Source of the DNA: Caldimonas mangrovi
GTDB lineage: Bacteria > Pseudomonadota > Gammaproteobacteria > Burkholderiales > Burkholderiaceae_C
Reading direction: 5' to 3'
DNA length: 64,000 nt
Assembly (NCBI RefSeq): GCF_023721835.1
Contig: NZ_JAMKFE010000009.1
Span: forward strand, 161,147-225,146
Part shown: one piece after another, positions 9,663 through 21,038 of the stretch
How the letters are laid out: each line of letters opens with the position of its first letter
How positions within the stretch are numbered: position 1 is the stretch's first letter
The notes under the pieces: generated by a model
What the model saw: only the letters and a program-made list of their open reading frames with translations
Databases searched by the model: none
Told to the model about the DNA's origin: nothing
Made by a program: the position numbers and the translations under genes

Positions 9663-10805
9663 ATGCCGACCTTTCCCCGTCTGGCCATGGTGGCCGGTGA
9701 GGCCTCGGGCGACTTGCTCGCTGGCTTGCTGATGGGCGGCCTCAAGCAGCGTTGGCCCGACGCGTCGACCTATGGCATCGGCGGGCCGCGCATGGCAGAG
9801 CATGGATTCGCCGCCTGGTGGCCGCACGAGAAGCTGGCGGTCCGGGGCTATGTGGAGGTGCTGCGGCACTACCGGGAGATCGCGGGCATCCGTTCCCAGC
9901 TGTGCGAGCGGTTGCTGTGTGACAAGCCCGATGCCTTCATCGGCGTGGACGCACCCGACTTCAACCTCGGTCTTGAGGAACGGCTGCGAGCCGCCGGCGT
10001 CCGCACGATACAGTTTGTCTGCCCGTCGATCTGGGCCTGGCGCGGCAAGCGCGTGCACAAGATCCGGCGCTCGGCCGATCACGTGCTGTGTCTGTTTCCG
10101 TTCGAGCCCGAACTCCTCGCCGGTCATGGCATCGAGGCGACGTACGTGGGGCATCCGCTGGCCGACAGCATCGCACTCGACGTACCACGTGCTGCGTCGC
10201 GCGAGGTGTTGGGCATCGATCTCGAAGCCGCGGTGGTGGCCCTGCTGCCTGGCAGTCGGCGTAGCGAGATCCAGTACAACGCTCCCAAGATCATCGCTGC
10301 GGCGGCCGAACTGCACCGTCGCCGGCCCGGTCTGAACTTCCTGCTGCCGGTCGTACCCGGCTTGCGCAGCATGCTCGAACCGCTGCTCGCCGAATATGGT
10401 GCGGGGTCACCTATCAGGCTGCTGGACGGTCGCTCGCACGAGGTGATGGCCGCAAGCGACGTGGTGGTCATCGCCAGCGGAACCGCGACGCTGGAGGCCG
10501 CCCTGTTCAAGAAGCCGATGGTCATCACTTACAGCATGCACTGGCTCAGCGCGATGATGATGCGGCGCATGGGATACCTGCCATGGGTCGGGCTGCCCAA
10601 CATCCTGTGCAAGGACTTCGTCGTGCCCGAATTGCTGCAGGAAGCAGCCACGCCGACGACACTCGCGGATGCTACGCTTGCATGGCTCGACGACCCGGCT
10701 CGCTGCCAGGCGCTGGTCGGGCGCTTTACAGAACTGCACCAACGCCTGCGTTGCGACACTGCGCAAGCCGCCACCCATGCGATCGCGAAAGTCCTCCAAG
10801 CTTGA
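9663..10805 (+). CDS. lpxB: Lipid-A-disaccharide synthase
   Basis: GT19 glycosyltransferase joining 2,3-diacylglucosamine-1-P and UDP-2,3-diacylglucosamine into the lipid A disaccharide at the inner membrane. The 380 residues show the N-terminal [11 protein letters not shown] motif, [15 protein letters not shown], the central [11 protein letters not shown] motif and [13 protein letters not shown] near the C-terminus. The ATG at 9663 follows lpxA by ten bases; upstream in-frame extension would lie inside lpxA. Its last 29 bases overlap rnhB. Confidence 0.96.
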   Translation: MPTFPRLAMVAGEASGDLLAGLLMGGLKQRWPDASTYGIGGPRMAEHGFAAWWPHEKLAVRGYVEVLRHYREIAGIRSQLCERLLCDKPDAFIGVDAPDFNLGLEERLRAAGVRTIQFVCPSIWAWRGKRVHKIRRSADHVLCLFPFEPELLAGHGIEATYVGHPLADSIALDVPRAASREVLGIDLEAAVVALLPGSRRSEIQYNAPKIIAAAAELHRRRPGLNFLLPVVPGLRSMLEPLLAEYGAGSPIRLLDGRSHEVMAASDVVVIASGTATLEAALFKKPMVITYSMHWLSAMMMRRMGYLPWVGLPNILCKDFVVPELLQEAATPTTLADATLAWLDDPARCQALVGRFTELHQRLRCDTAQAATHAIAKVLQA

Positions 10806-11400
10806 ACAACTGCCGCTGAGCTGGGACGTTCCCGGCTTGCTGGCGGGGGTCGACGAGGCCGGTCGCGGACCTCTGGCGGGGCCGGTCGTGGCCGCCGCAG
10901 TGATCCTCGATGACGAGAACCGCATCGAGGGCTTGGCCGACTCCAAGCAACTGAGCGAGCGTACGCGTGAGCGTCTGTTCGACGAGATCCGTGCCAGGGC
11001 TTTGTGCTGCGCGATCGCCGAGGCGAGCGTCGAGGAGATCGATCGGCTCAACATTCTGCAGGCGACGATGCTCGCGATGAGGCGTGCGGTCGAGTCGTTG
11101 CGTCTCAAACCCGCGAAGGTGCTGGTCGACGGCAACCGCCTGCCGGTATTGAAGGTGGCAGCCGAGGCCATCGTGCAGGGCGATGCAAAGGTCCAGGCGA
11201 TTTCGGCTGCGTCCATCCTCGCCAAGGTGCACCGCGACCGGCTGTGCCTGCAGCTGCACGAGCTTCACCCTCAATATGGCTTTGCCGAGCACAAGGGCTA
11301 TCCGACGCCTGAGCATCTTGCAGCACTGCAGGCCCACGGCGCTTGTGCGGTGCACCGCCGCAGCTTCGCGCCGGTGCGTGCGGTGCTCCGGGTGGACTGA
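10777..11400 (+). CDS. rnhB: Ribonuclease HII
   Basis: Removes RNA from RNA-DNA hybrids, including single misincorporated ribonucleotides. The 207 residues open with a short basic tail, then [19 protein letters not shown], which supplies the metal-binding Asp-Glu pair; further family residues are in ADSKQLSE and VLVDGNRLP, and the C-terminal [15 protein letters not shown] is typical. I chose the ATG at 10777 within the 3' end of lpxB; upstream in-frame sequence is lpxB in another frame. Linkage lpxB-rnhB is common. Confidence 0.95.
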   Translation: MRSRKSSKLEQLPLSWDVPGLLAGVDEAGRGPLAGPVVAAAVILDDENRIEGLADSKQLSERTRERLFDEIRARALCCAIAEASVEEIDRLNILQATMLAMRRAVESLRLKPAKVLVDGNRLPVLKVAAEAIVQGDAKVQAISAASILAKVHRDRLCLQLHELHPQYGFAEHKGYPTPEHLAALQAHGACAVHRRSFAPVRAVLRVD

Positions 11401-12176
11401 TGTTGGTGCAGCAAGTCACATCACGAGACAACCCACTGGTTGTCAGGCTGCGCAAGCTTGTGCAGGAGGCAGCGGCCTACCGCAAGCTCGGCGAAGTCTG
11501 GCTGGAAGGCGAGCACCTGTGCTCTGCCTACCGGCAGCGCGGAGGGCAGGTGATGCTGGCGGTGGCATCGCAGGCAAGTTGGGAAGACGCGAGCGTCCGC
11601 GGGCTGTGCGCCGCGGTTGGCAAGGTCACGCTGTTGCCGGACAGCTTGTTCAAGTCGGTCAGCGGCCTGGAGTCGCCGGGGCGTGTGGGCTTTGTCGTCC
11701 CGTGGAGCGGCCCCGTGGCCCCGCAGTCCGGCATCGCGACGGTGGTGCTCGACCGCTTGCAGGACGCGGGCAACGTGGGCTCCATTTTGCGTAGCGCCGC
11801 GGCCCTGGGCATCGGTCAGGTGATCGCTCTGCGTGGAACCGCTGCGCTGTGGTCGCAGAAGGTACTGCGCGCCGGCATGGGGGCGCATTTCGGCCTGCGG
11901 CTGGTGGAGGCAGCAGGCGCCGATGCTCTGGATAGCCTTGGCCTCCCGCTCATCGGCACCAGTTCGCACACCGAAACCGAACTGCATGCGACGCGGCTGC
12001 CGTCACCATGTGCCTGGGTGCTGGGCCACGAAGGGCAGGGGGTCGATCCGGCCGTACAGCAGCGCTGCCAATGGACCGTGCGTATCCCACAGCCTGGCGG
12101 AGAAGAATCGCTGAACGTCGCGGCCGCCGCCGCCATCTGCTTCTACGAGGGCTTGCGGCAGCAACTCAATAGATGA
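11400..12176 (+). CDS. SpoU/TrmH-family RNA 2'-O-methyltransferase
   Basis: Probable S-adenosylmethionine-dependent rRNA or tRNA ribose methyltransferase with a SPOUT knot fold. The 258 residues have an N-terminal substrate-binding domain (about 1-95) and a catalytic domain with the three SpoU motifs: VLDRLQDAGNVGSILRSAAA, VLGHEGQGVDPAV and IPQPGGEESLNVAAAAAICFYE. The ATG shares a base with the rnhB stop. The exact RNA target cannot be told from sequence. The 3' end overlaps the convergent ppsR by eleven bases with no terminator between them. Confidence 0.9.
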   Translation: MLVQQVTSRDNPLVVRLRKLVQEAAAYRKLGEVWLEGEHLCSAYRQRGGQVMLAVASQASWEDASVRGLCAAVGKVTLLPDSLFKSVSGLESPGRVGFVVPWSGPVAPQSGIATVVLDRLQDAGNVGSILRSAAALGIGQVIALRGTAALWSQKVLRAGMGAHFGLRLVEAAGADALDSLGLPLIGTSSHTETELHATRLPSPCAWVLGHEGQGVDPAVQQRCQWTVRIPQPGGEESLNVAAAAAICFYEGLRQQLNR

Positions 12177-12987
12177 GCCTGTCCGGGCGTATGTCGCGCA
12201 GGATGGTGGTTGCGATCTCTTCGATGGACTTGTGCGTCGACGACAACCAGGAGATGCCTTCGCGTCGCATCAACGCCTCGGCAGCGGCCACTTCATAGCG
12301 ACAGTTCTCAAGGCTGGCGTACTTGCTGCCAGGCCGTCGCTCGTGCCGTATTTCGGCGAGCCGGTCCGGCGCGATCGTCAACCCGAAGCACTTCATCTTG
12401 TGCGGCACGAGCGACGACGGCAGGCAGTTGCGTTCGAAGTCCTCGGGAATCAGCGGGTAGTTCGCGGCTTTGATGCCGTGCTGCATTGCCAGATACAGCG
12501 ACGTCGGCGTTTTGCCGCTGCGGCTTACGCCGACCAGAATCACGTCGGCTTCCTGCAGGTTTTTTGCCGATTGACCGTCATCGTGAGCCAACGAGAAGTT
12601 GATGGCCTCGATCCGGTTGTGATACTCCTGGCTCTTGGCGATGTCGGAAAATCGACCCACGCGGTGGTTGGACTTCATCGCGAACTCGAGCTCGAGCGGT
12701 TCGACGAAGGTCATGAACATGTCGAGCACCAGGCCCTTGCACCCGAGCTTCACGACCGACAGCACTTCTTCGTCGACGAGTGTCGTGAAGACGATCGGCT
12801 TGCGCCCTTCGACGTCCGCGGTTCGGTTGATCTCGTTGACCGCCTGATTCGCCTTTTCCACCGAGTCGATGAAAGGCATTCGGACGTGCCGAGGCTGGAT
12901 GGCAAATTGTTTGAGAATCGAATTTCCAAACGTTTCGGCGGTGATGCCGGTGCCATCGGAAACGAAAAAGACGGTGCGGGTAGGCAT
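12166..12987 (-). CDS. ppsR: PEP synthase regulatory protein (kinase/pyrophosphorylase)
   Basis: DUF299 bifunctional enzyme that inactivates phosphoenolpyruvate synthase by ADP-dependent phosphorylation and reactivates it by phosphorolysis. The 273 residues start [18 protein letters not shown] and carry the P-loop-like [15 protein letters not shown] in the second half. It is transcribed away from ppsA, its expected target; the 206-bp gap should hold both promoters. Family membership and neighbour agree, so the name is secure. Confidence 0.95.
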   Translation of the reverse strand: MPTRTVFFVSDGTGITAETFGNSILKQFAIQPRHVRMPFIDSVEKANQAVNEINRTADVEGRKPIVFTTLVDEEVLSVVKLGCKGLVLDMFMTFVEPLELEFAMKSNHRVGRFSDIAKSQEYHNRIEAINFSLAHDDGQSAKNLQEADVILVGVSRSGKTPTSLYLAMQHGIKAANYPLIPEDFERNCLPSSLVPHKMKCFGLTIAPDRLAEIRHERRPGSKYASLENCRYEVAAAEALMRREGISWLSSTHKSIEEIATTILRDIRPDRLIY

Positions 12988-13193
12988 GTCGCGGATTGTT
13001 TAGCCTTTGTTCAGCGCCCGGCCGGAAAAGCCCCGTAGAATTCTCTGGATTACCTCTCGTCCATACGCATGCGCGCCACACCACACGAACCAGAATCCAC
13101 AAAGTGGGTCGGCCAGCGTGCGCCTCGGCGGCCGGAAACGGCACCGCGCGGGGACTCGGGAGCACCGGTTTCTCAACATCACGGAGCTTTCCC

Positions 13194-15593
<2,400 letters not shown>

Positions 15594-15614
15594 TTTCGCT
15601 TTTTCTTCCTTCCT

Positions 15615-15642
15615 GCAAATGGCTCCCACGGGAGCCATTTGC
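15615..15642 (+). terminator. Hairpin after ppsA
   Basis: A perfect 12-bp stem (GCAAATGGCTCC / GGAGCCATTTGC) with a CACG loop starts 22 bases after the ppsA stop. The 3' side is followed only by TTTGTGG, so the T-tract is weak, while a run of T lies on the 5' side. It probably ends ppsA transcription but is not a textbook plus-strand terminator. Confidence 0.65.
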
Positions 15643-15760
15643 ATTTGTGGCTCTAGGGTAAGTCCTGATCGGGCTTTCCTTCCGCGGAGCGGTTCTGTCA
15701 GAAAGGCGTAAGGCCCCCGCCAAGAATGGCTTGCAAGGTTCACGTAAAGAAAGGTTTCTA

Positions 15761-16057
15761 ATGCTGCTGCTGGCCTCGGCGGTCAAATTGATCGCGGAGA
15801 TCGCCTTGCTGGCGTTCTTGGGGCAATGGGTGCTCGGTCTCATCGCCGGTCGTCATCGTGAGACCAACCTGTTTTATCAGCTGCTGAGCATCCTGACCCG
15901 TCCTTTCGTGAAAGCGGCGCGATTCATCACGCCCAAGGTGGTGATCGACGCGCATGTCCCGTTGGTGGCGTTCCTCCTGCTTTCAATTGCGTGGGTGGCG
16001 GCGACGCTGACGGTCATCAGCATCTGTATCGAGATCGGAGTGCAGGCATGTCGATGA
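15761..16057 (+). CDS. Small membrane protein, YggT-like
   Basis: 98-residue protein with two or three hydrophobic segments (about residues 5-27 and 65-92) around a conserved-looking loop, FYQLLSILTRPFVKAARFITP. The layout resembles the YggT/CCB3 family of small inner-membrane proteins, but that is a judgement by eye. The ATG at 15761 is preferred over a TTG ten codons upstream. Its stop overlaps the start of the TPR gene, so the two are probably co-translated. Function unknown. Confidence 0.7.
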   Translation: MLLLASAVKLIAEIALLAFLGQWVLGLIAGRHRETNLFYQLLSILTRPFVKAARFITPKVVIDAHVPLVAFLLLSIAWVAATLTVISICIEIGVQACR

Positions 16058-16641
16058 ACACCGCGACGAGTTCGCGTCGCAGCCTTCGATACCGGCTTCT
16101 CAGGTGGCGGGCGATCCTGTGGCTCGTGGTCGGGCGCAATGCCCGGGCGCGGGCGCTGTTCGATCGCATGCTCGACGAATATCCGGGCGATGCCTATGGG
16201 TTGTCGAGCAGGGGCCACCTGCTGGCAAGCTCCGGGAGGCGCGACGCGGCCCTGGCCGATTACCGAGAACTGACCAGTCGGCATCCACAGCACAGCGCCG
16301 CAGCCTGGTTCAACCAAGCCTTCCTGCTCGATGAGGCCGGCCGCTATGACGAGGCGGAGCAGTGCTTCCGCCGGGCGGTCGAACTCGATCCGAAGCTTGA
16401 TCGTGCATGGTACGGCCTGGGTCTGGTGCTTATCCGTGCGCACCGCTTTGACGAAGCCGTTGCGGCCCTGAAACGCAACACCGAACTGCAGCCCATGAGT
16501 CCGTACGCCTGGTACCAACTGGCGCGGGTCCATGTGGATCGTCACGAGCCCGAAGAGGCGACGAAGATCATTCGCCATCTCAAGGGTTTCGAGCCCAAGG
16601 TCGCAGCTCAGCTCGAGCGCGAAACGGGCTTGGCCGTGTGA
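16048..16641 (+). CDS. Tetratricopeptide repeat protein
   Basis: 197-residue protein built from about four TPR units between residues 30 and 185 (for example AAWFNQAFLLDEAGRYDEAE and AWYGLGLVLIRAHRFDEAVA), after a basic N-terminus. No signal peptide or catalytic domain is visible, so it is likely a cytosolic scaffold or adaptor. The ATG at 16048 overlaps the upstream membrane-protein gene by ten bases; a second ATG lies two codons in. Its partner is unknown. Confidence 0.85.
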   Translation: MSMNTATSSRRSLRYRLLRWRAILWLVVGRNARARALFDRMLDEYPGDAYGLSSRGHLLASSGRRDAALADYRELTSRHPQHSAAAWFNQAFLLDEAGRYDEAEQCFRRAVELDPKLDRAWYGLGLVLIRAHRFDEAVAALKRNTELQPMSPYAWYQLARVHVDRHEPEEATKIIRHLKGFEPKVAAQLERETGLAV

Positions 16642-16781
16642 CGTGGCGGCTGGCTGCACCGGCGACGGTGCGGCGGCCGCCCAGCGACAGCCCGGCTGCA
16701 GGTTTGCAAAGGAGACGCAAGCGGGCTGTTTTCGTGCTTCGGGTTCACCGCCCGGGGTGTGCATCAGAGGAGACCACTGCC

Positions 16782-17039
16782 ATGCAGTTGACGAGCAAGC
16801 ATGAGGAGTACTGGCGAAAGAACTTGAGGATCACCGGCATCTTGCTGGCCCTGTGGTTCTTCGTCACCTTCGTGATCGGCTATTTCGCACGGGATCTGAA
16901 TTTCAGCTTCTTCGGCTGGCCATTCAGCTTTTGGGTCGGCGCGCAAGGTGCGCTGATCGTCTATGTCGTGATCATCTGGTTCTATGCACGGTACATGAAC
17001 CGGCTGGATCAGGAACACGGCGTTGCCGAGGAGGAATGA
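16782..17039 (+). CDS. DUF4212 small subunit of a sodium:solute symporter
   Basis: 85-residue membrane protein with two transmembrane helices (about residues 16-36 and 48-68) and the typical hydrophilic ends. DUF4212 proteins are encoded directly before SSS-family symporters and are thought to be their small subunit, as here, with the symporter starting two bases after this stop. Ribosome site GAGGAGA lies just upstream. Substrate unknown; organic acids such as acetate or lactate are the usual guess. Confidence 0.9.
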   Translation: MQLTSKHEEYWRKNLRITGILLALWFFVTFVIGYFARDLNFSFFGWPFSFWVGAQGALIVYVVIIWFYARYMNRLDQEHGVAEEE

Positions 17040-17041
17040 GC

Positions 17042-19159
17042 ATGGCTGGATTCTCACCCGCCGCAAGCGGCACATCGGGGGCAGCGGCCAATGCCGCGTT
17101 CAAGAAGCAGCTCAACAAGGTGTACGGCTGGTACACCGGCGGCTTCGTCATCTTCGTGGTCGTCCTCGCCATCCTCGAGCAGATGGGGCTGCCGCGGAAC
17201 TGGATCGGTTTCATCTTCCTGCTCGCGACCGTGGCCCTGTATGCCGGCATCGGCATCATGAGTCGCACCAGCGACGCCGCCGAGTACTACGTGGCAGGCC
17301 GCCGGGTGCCGGCGATCTACAACGGCATGGCGACCGGTGCCGACTGGATGTCGGCGGCCTCCTTCATCGGCATGGCCGGCACGCTCTACCTCACCGGCTA
17401 CAACGGCCTGGCCTTCATCATGGGCTGGACCGGCGGCTACTGCCTGGTCGCGCTGTTCCTCGCGCCCTTCCTTCGCAAGTTCGGGCAGTTCACGATTCCT
17501 GACTTCCTGGGGGCACGGTACGGCGGCAATCTGGCCCGCTTCATCGGCATCTGTGCGGCGATCCTGTGCTCCTTCACCTACGTGGTGGCGCAGATCTACG
17601 GGGTGGGCATCATCACTGCACGCTTGTCCGGCCTGGCATTCGAGATCGGCATCTTTGTCGGTCTGGGCGGCATTCTGGTGTGTTCCTTCCTCGGCGGCAT
17701 GCGTGCCGTCACCTGGACGCAGGTCGCCCAGTACATCATCCTGATCATTGCCTACCTCCTCCCGGTGGTCTGGCTGTCGGTCAAGCAGACCAGCGTGCCG
17801 GTGCCGCAGGCCATCTACGGCTACCAGCTCGAGAAGGTATCTGCGGCGGAGAAGCGGCTGCGTGAGGACCCGAAGGAACTCGAAGTCATCGAGCTGTTCA
17901 AGCAGCAGGCCGCCGCGGCCGACGCCAAGCTGAAGGACGTGCCGGCCGCGATGGCGGCCGACAAGGCTGCTGCCGAGCAGAAGCTGGCCGACCTGAAGGC
18001 ACAGAACGCCGCCCTGGCAGACATTCAAGCGGCGGAAAAGGCACTTGCCGGCTTGCCGCAGACGGAAGCTGACGCCCGCAAGGCCTATACCGCGGCGAAG
18101 ACGGGGGCCGAAGGACGTGCCAAGCCGCTGGCCGGCATGCCGGCCCATGCACAGATCTTCGCAGGAGACCCGAACGGAGACGCGGCAGCGCAAAAAGCGT
18201 TCGACACGTCGCGGCGGAACTTCCTGGCGCTGATCTTCTGTCTGATGGTCGGTACTGCGGCCCTGCCACACATCTTGATGCGCTACTACACGACGCCATC
18301 GGTGAAGCAGGCCCGCGAGTCGGTGTTCTGGTCGTTGTTCTTCATCTTCTTGCTGTATTTCACCGCGCCTGCGCTGGCCGTGCTCGTCAAGTACGAGATC
18401 TTCACGGCGCTGGTCGGTACGCCGTTCGACAGATTGCCTGACTGGATCGCTGCCTGGAACAAGGTCGACCCGGCGCTGCTGTCGGTGACCGACATCAACA
18501 AGGACGGCATCTTCCAGCTCGGCGAGATGAAGATCGGTGGCGACATCATCGTGCTGGCGACGCCCGCGATCGGCGGCCTGCCGTACGTGGTTTCGGGCAT
18601 GGTCGCTGCGGGCGGCCTGGCGGCTGCGTTGTCGACTGCCGACGGCCTGCTGCTGACGATCGCCAATGCGCTGTCGCACGACCTGTACTACAAGATGATC
18701 GACCCGAACGCACCCACCTCCCGCCGCGTCATGATCTCCAAGATCCTGCTGCTGGTGGTGGCCCTGTGCGCTGCATACGTGGCAGCGCAGAAGCCGGCGG
18801 ACATCCTGTTCTTGGTCTCTGCGGCGTTCTCGTTTGCTGCGGCAGCGTTCTTCCCGGCGCTCGTGCTCGGCATCTTCTGGAAACGGGCTTCGAGCATCGG
18901 CGCGGTGTTGGGCATGGTCAGCGGCCTGGGCATCACCTTCTACTACATGGCGACGACCCAGCCCTGGCTGCGCAGCATCTTCGGCGTCACCTCGCCGGTC
19001 GAACTGTGGTTCGACATCCAGCCGATTTCGGCCGGCGTCTTCGGCGTGCCGCTGGGCTTCGCGGTCATCGTGCTGGTGAGCCTGGTGACCCCGGCACCGA
19101 AGAAGGACGTTCAGGAGCTGGTCGAACACGTCCGCTATCCGAACCTCAAGTCGGCCTGA
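17042..19159 (+). CDS. Sodium:solute symporter (VC_2705-like) with coiled-coil insert
   Basis: 705-residue SSS-family transporter, clearly longer than the roughly 550-600 residues of ActP-type acetate permeases. Family features include [22 protein letters not shown] in the second membrane region and [21 protein letters not shown] near the sodium site. Between membrane segments, residues about 258-390 form a hydrophilic Ala/Lys/Glu-rich stretch that looks like a coiled coil. A further loop, residues 484-495 ([12 protein letters not shown]), matches an EF-hand calcium loop. Pairs with the DUF4212 protein two bases upstream. A strong terminator follows. Substrate unproven. Confidence 0.9.
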   Translation: MAGFSPAASGTSGAAANAAFKKQLNKVYGWYTGGFVIFVVVLAILEQMGLPRNWIGFIFLLATVALYAGIGIMSRTSDAAEYYVAGRRVPAIYNGMATGADWMSAASFIGMAGTLYLTGYNGLAFIMGWTGGYCLVALFLAPFLRKFGQFTIPDFLGARYGGNLARFIGICAAILCSFTYVVAQIYGVGIITARLSGLAFEIGIFVGLGGILVCSFLGGMRAVTWTQVAQYIILIIAYLLPVVWLSVKQTSVPVPQAIYGYQLEKVSAAEKRLREDPKELEVIELFKQQAAAADAKLKDVPAAMAADKAAAEQKLADLKAQNAALADIQAAEKALAGLPQTEADARKAYTAAKTGAEGRAKPLAGMPAHAQIFAGDPNGDAAAQKAFDTSRRNFLALIFCLMVGTAALPHILMRYYTTPSVKQARESVFWSLFFIFLLYFTAPALAVLVKYEIFTALVGTPFDRLPDWIAAWNKVDPALLSVTDINKDGIFQLGEMKIGGDIIVLATPAIGGLPYVVSGMVAAGGLAAALSTADGLLLTIANALSHDLYYKMIDPNAPTSRRVMISKILLLVVALCAAYVAAQKPADILFLVSAAFSFAAAAFFPALVLGIFWKRASSIGAVLGMVSGLGITFYYMATTQPWLRSIFGVTSPVELWFDIQPISAGVFGVPLGFAVIVLVSLVTPAPKKDVQELVEHVRYPNLKSA

Positions 19160-19208
19160 CACCGACGCGCGCACCCCTGGCCGCCCGAGTTTGAAGGCGG
19201 CTCCTGAG

Positions 19209-19236
19209 GCCCGCTCCACCCGGAGCGGGCTTTTTT
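19209..19236 (+). terminator. Rho-independent terminator after the symporter
   Basis: Nine-bp GC-rich stem (GCCCGCTCC / GGAGCGGGC) with ACCC loop, followed directly by six T. It separates the symporter unit from the ribosomal protein operon. Confidence 0.92.
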
Positions 19237-19255
19237 GCTTCCGATGCGCTATACT
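19227..19255 (+). promoter_or_regulatory. Candidate rpsF operon promoter
   Basis: TATACT at 19250-19255 matches a sigma-70 -10 box in five of six positions and lies just after the upstream terminator. The -35 region, about 17 bases upstream, overlaps the terminator stem and is a poor match. A start near 19262 would give a leader of roughly 135 bases before rpsF, enough for ribosomal-protein autoregulation. Confidence 0.45.
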
Positions 19256-19397
19256 TTCGGGCTTTCCTTGCCGCACCCGGTATTGCTTGTGCCTTGTCGT
19301 TCCCCTGAAGGGAGGACGGGTCTGCCAAGCGATGCGACGCCCCGGGGCGGCTTCATGCGCGGCGATTTCTCGTCGCGTGAACCCACAAGGAGTGTCG

Positions 19398-19760
19398 ATG
19401 CGTCACTATGAAATCATTTTGCTGATCCATCCGGATCAAAGCGAGCAGGTCAACGCCATGGTCGAGCGCTACAAGGGCGCCGTGACCGCGGCCGGTGGCA
19501 AGGTCCACCGCGTGGAAGACTGGGGCCGCCGTCAGCTGGCCTACATGATCCAGAAGCTTGCAAAAGCCCATTACATCTGCATCAACATCGAATGCAGCAA
19601 GGAAACGCTGGAAGAGCTCGAGACCGGCTTCCGCTTCAACGACGCCGTGCTGCGCCATCTGACGGTGCAGAAGAGCAAGGCCGAAACCACTCCGTCCGTC
19701 ATGATGAAGATGGTGGAGAAGGAAGAAGCCAAGAAGGCGCAACAGGAAACTACGGCTTAA
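19398..19760 (+). CDS. rpsF: 30S ribosomal protein bS6
   Basis: Small-subunit protein that binds 16S rRNA as a heterodimer with bS18. The 120 residues start [18 protein letters not shown] and include the conserved [18 protein letters not shown]. The ATG at 19398 has AAGGAG seven bases upstream. First gene of the rpsF-priB-rpsR-rplI operon; in many bacteria the S6-S18 pair represses this operon by binding the leader. Confidence 0.97.
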   Translation: MRHYEIILLIHPDQSEQVNAMVERYKGAVTAAGGKVHRVEDWGRRQLAYMIQKLAKAHYICINIECSKETLEELETGFRFNDAVLRHLTVQKSKAETTPSVMMKMVEKEEAKKAQQETTA

Positions 19761-19797
19761 AGGTGTTCGCGGCCGTTCGCCTGCACGACCTCGCTGA

Positions 19798-20079
19798 ATG
19801 AACCGCCTGGTTCTGACCGCGGCGATCGTCGAACGCAGTGCGATGCGCTACACGCCCGCCGGCCTTGCGGCCCTGGACCTGCGCCTGGCGCACGAGTCGA
19901 TGGCTGCGGAAGCCGGGCACCAACGACAGGTTCGCATGGAACTGAGGTCGGTGGTGATCGGGCCGATGGCGGAGCAACTGAACCGTGTGGAACTGGGCGT
20001 CGCCCGGGATTTCGCCGGTTTCCTCGCTTCGCAGCGCAACGGCCGAGGTGTGGTGTTTCACATCACCGAGCTGCCCTAG
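19798..20079 (+). CDS. priB: Primosomal replication protein N
   Basis: Single-OB-fold protein of the replication-restart primosome, binding ssDNA and PriA. The 93 residues (MNRLVLTAAIVERSAMRYTP start, typical ELGVARDFAGFLA segment near the end) match betaproteobacterial PriB in length and position. Sitting between rpsF and rpsR is diagnostic. There is no strong ribosome-binding site, so expression may depend on read-through from rpsF. Confidence 0.92.
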   Translation: MNRLVLTAAIVERSAMRYTPAGLAALDLRLAHESMAAEAGHQRQVRMELRSVVIGPMAEQLNRVELGVARDFAGFLASQRNGRGVVFHITELP

Positions 20080-20125
20080 AACGTTCGTTTTGTATTCGGA
20101 TCGATAGACATTTAAGGAGGTCATC

Positions 20126-20410
20126 ATGCCCCCGCCCCGTGGTAAGTTTTCCAAGGACCGTAAAGGCAAGCGCAACCAGCAATCGCTGCTGTTCAAGCGC
20201 AAGCGCTTCTGCCGCTTCACCGTCGCCGGTGTTGAAGAGATCGACTACAAGGATGTCGACACGCTGCGTGACTTCGTCGGCGAGAACGGCAAGATCATCC
20301 CGGCCCGCCTGACCGGCACCCGTGCGATCTACCAGCGCCAGCTGTCCACCGCGATCAAGCGTGCCCGCTTCCTCGCCATGCTGCCGTACAGCGACCAGCA
20401 CAAGGTCTGA
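20126..20410 (+). CDS. rpsR: 30S ribosomal protein bS18
   Basis: Small-subunit partner of bS6. The 94 residues contain the conserved [10 protein letters not shown] with its Cys, the segment [19 protein letters not shown] and the RRR-like basic C-terminal region ([19 protein letters not shown]). A very strong AAGGAGG lies at 20114-20120. The MPPPRGKF N-terminal extension is typical of betaproteobacteria. Confidence 0.97.
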   Translation: MPPPRGKFSKDRKGKRNQQSLLFKRKRFCRFTVAGVEEIDYKDVDTLRDFVGENGKIIPARLTGTRAIYQRQLSTAIKRARFLAMLPYSDQHKV

Positions 20411-20421
20411 GGAGCCAGAAC

Positions 20422-20874
20422 ATGCAAGTGATCCTGCTCGAAAAAGTGGCCAACCTCGGCAACCTCGGTGATGTCGTCAAGGTCAAGGACGGCTACGCGC
20501 GCAACTACCTGATCCCGACTGGCCATGCCCGTCGCGCGACGGAAGCCGCCATCAAGCAGTTCGAAGCCAAGCGCGCCGAACTCGAGAAGGCCGCCGCCGA
20601 CAAGCTGGGCGCTGCCCAAGCGCAAGGCGAGAAGCTGGCTGGCAAGACGGTCCAGATCGCGCAGAAGGCCGGTGTCGACGGCCGCCTGTTCGGCTCTGTG
20701 ACCAACTTCGACATCGCTCAAGGCCTGGCCAAGCTGGGCTTCGAAGTGGCCAAGTCGCAGGTGCGGCTGCCCAACGGTCCGGTGAAGACCGTCGGCGAGC
20801 ACCCGGTGTCGGTGGCACTGCACACCGACGTCGTCGTCGACATCACCGTCAACGTGGTGGCCGAAGCCGACTGA
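20422..20874 (+). CDS. rplI: 50S ribosomal protein bL9
   Basis: Large-subunit protein at the base of the L1 stalk. The 150 residues have the N-terminal globular domain ([29 protein letters not shown]), the long connecting helix rich in Lys/Ala, and the C-terminal domain. Eleven bases after rpsR with GAGGAGCC upstream. Last gene of the operon; a strong terminator follows. Confidence 0.97.
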   Translation: MQVILLEKVANLGNLGDVVKVKDGYARNYLIPTGHARRATEAAIKQFEAKRAELEKAAADKLGAAQAQGEKLAGKTVQIAQKAGVDGRLFGSVTNFDIAQGLAKLGFEVAKSQVRLPNGPVKTVGEHPVSVALHTDVVVDITVNVVAEAD

Positions 20875-20901
20875 AGCCGGCAGCGGCGTTGTTCCGCGAT
20901 G

Positions 20902-20936
20902 AAGGCCGGTCGAAAGACCGGCCTTTTGTCTTTTTT
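20902..20936 (+). terminator. Rho-independent terminator after rplI
   Basis: Ten-bp perfect stem (AAGGCCGGTC / GACCGGCCTT) closed by a stable GAAA tetraloop, followed by TTGTCTTTTTT. Ends the ribosomal protein operon before dnaB. Confidence 0.93.
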
Positions 20937-21038
20937 CATGGCGTCGGAGTTGTCCTCCGCCGTCCCCTGGCTGTCCAGCGGTTTTCCACAGACTTGTCCC
21001 TTGCCTTGGGCGGGGGGCCGCCCTAATCTTCGTCGCTT

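Noticed and set aside
17054..19276. A 740-codon minus-strand frame opposite the symporter
   Set aside because: Composition is Arg/Gln/His-rich shadow; the plus strand encodes a recognisable transporter.
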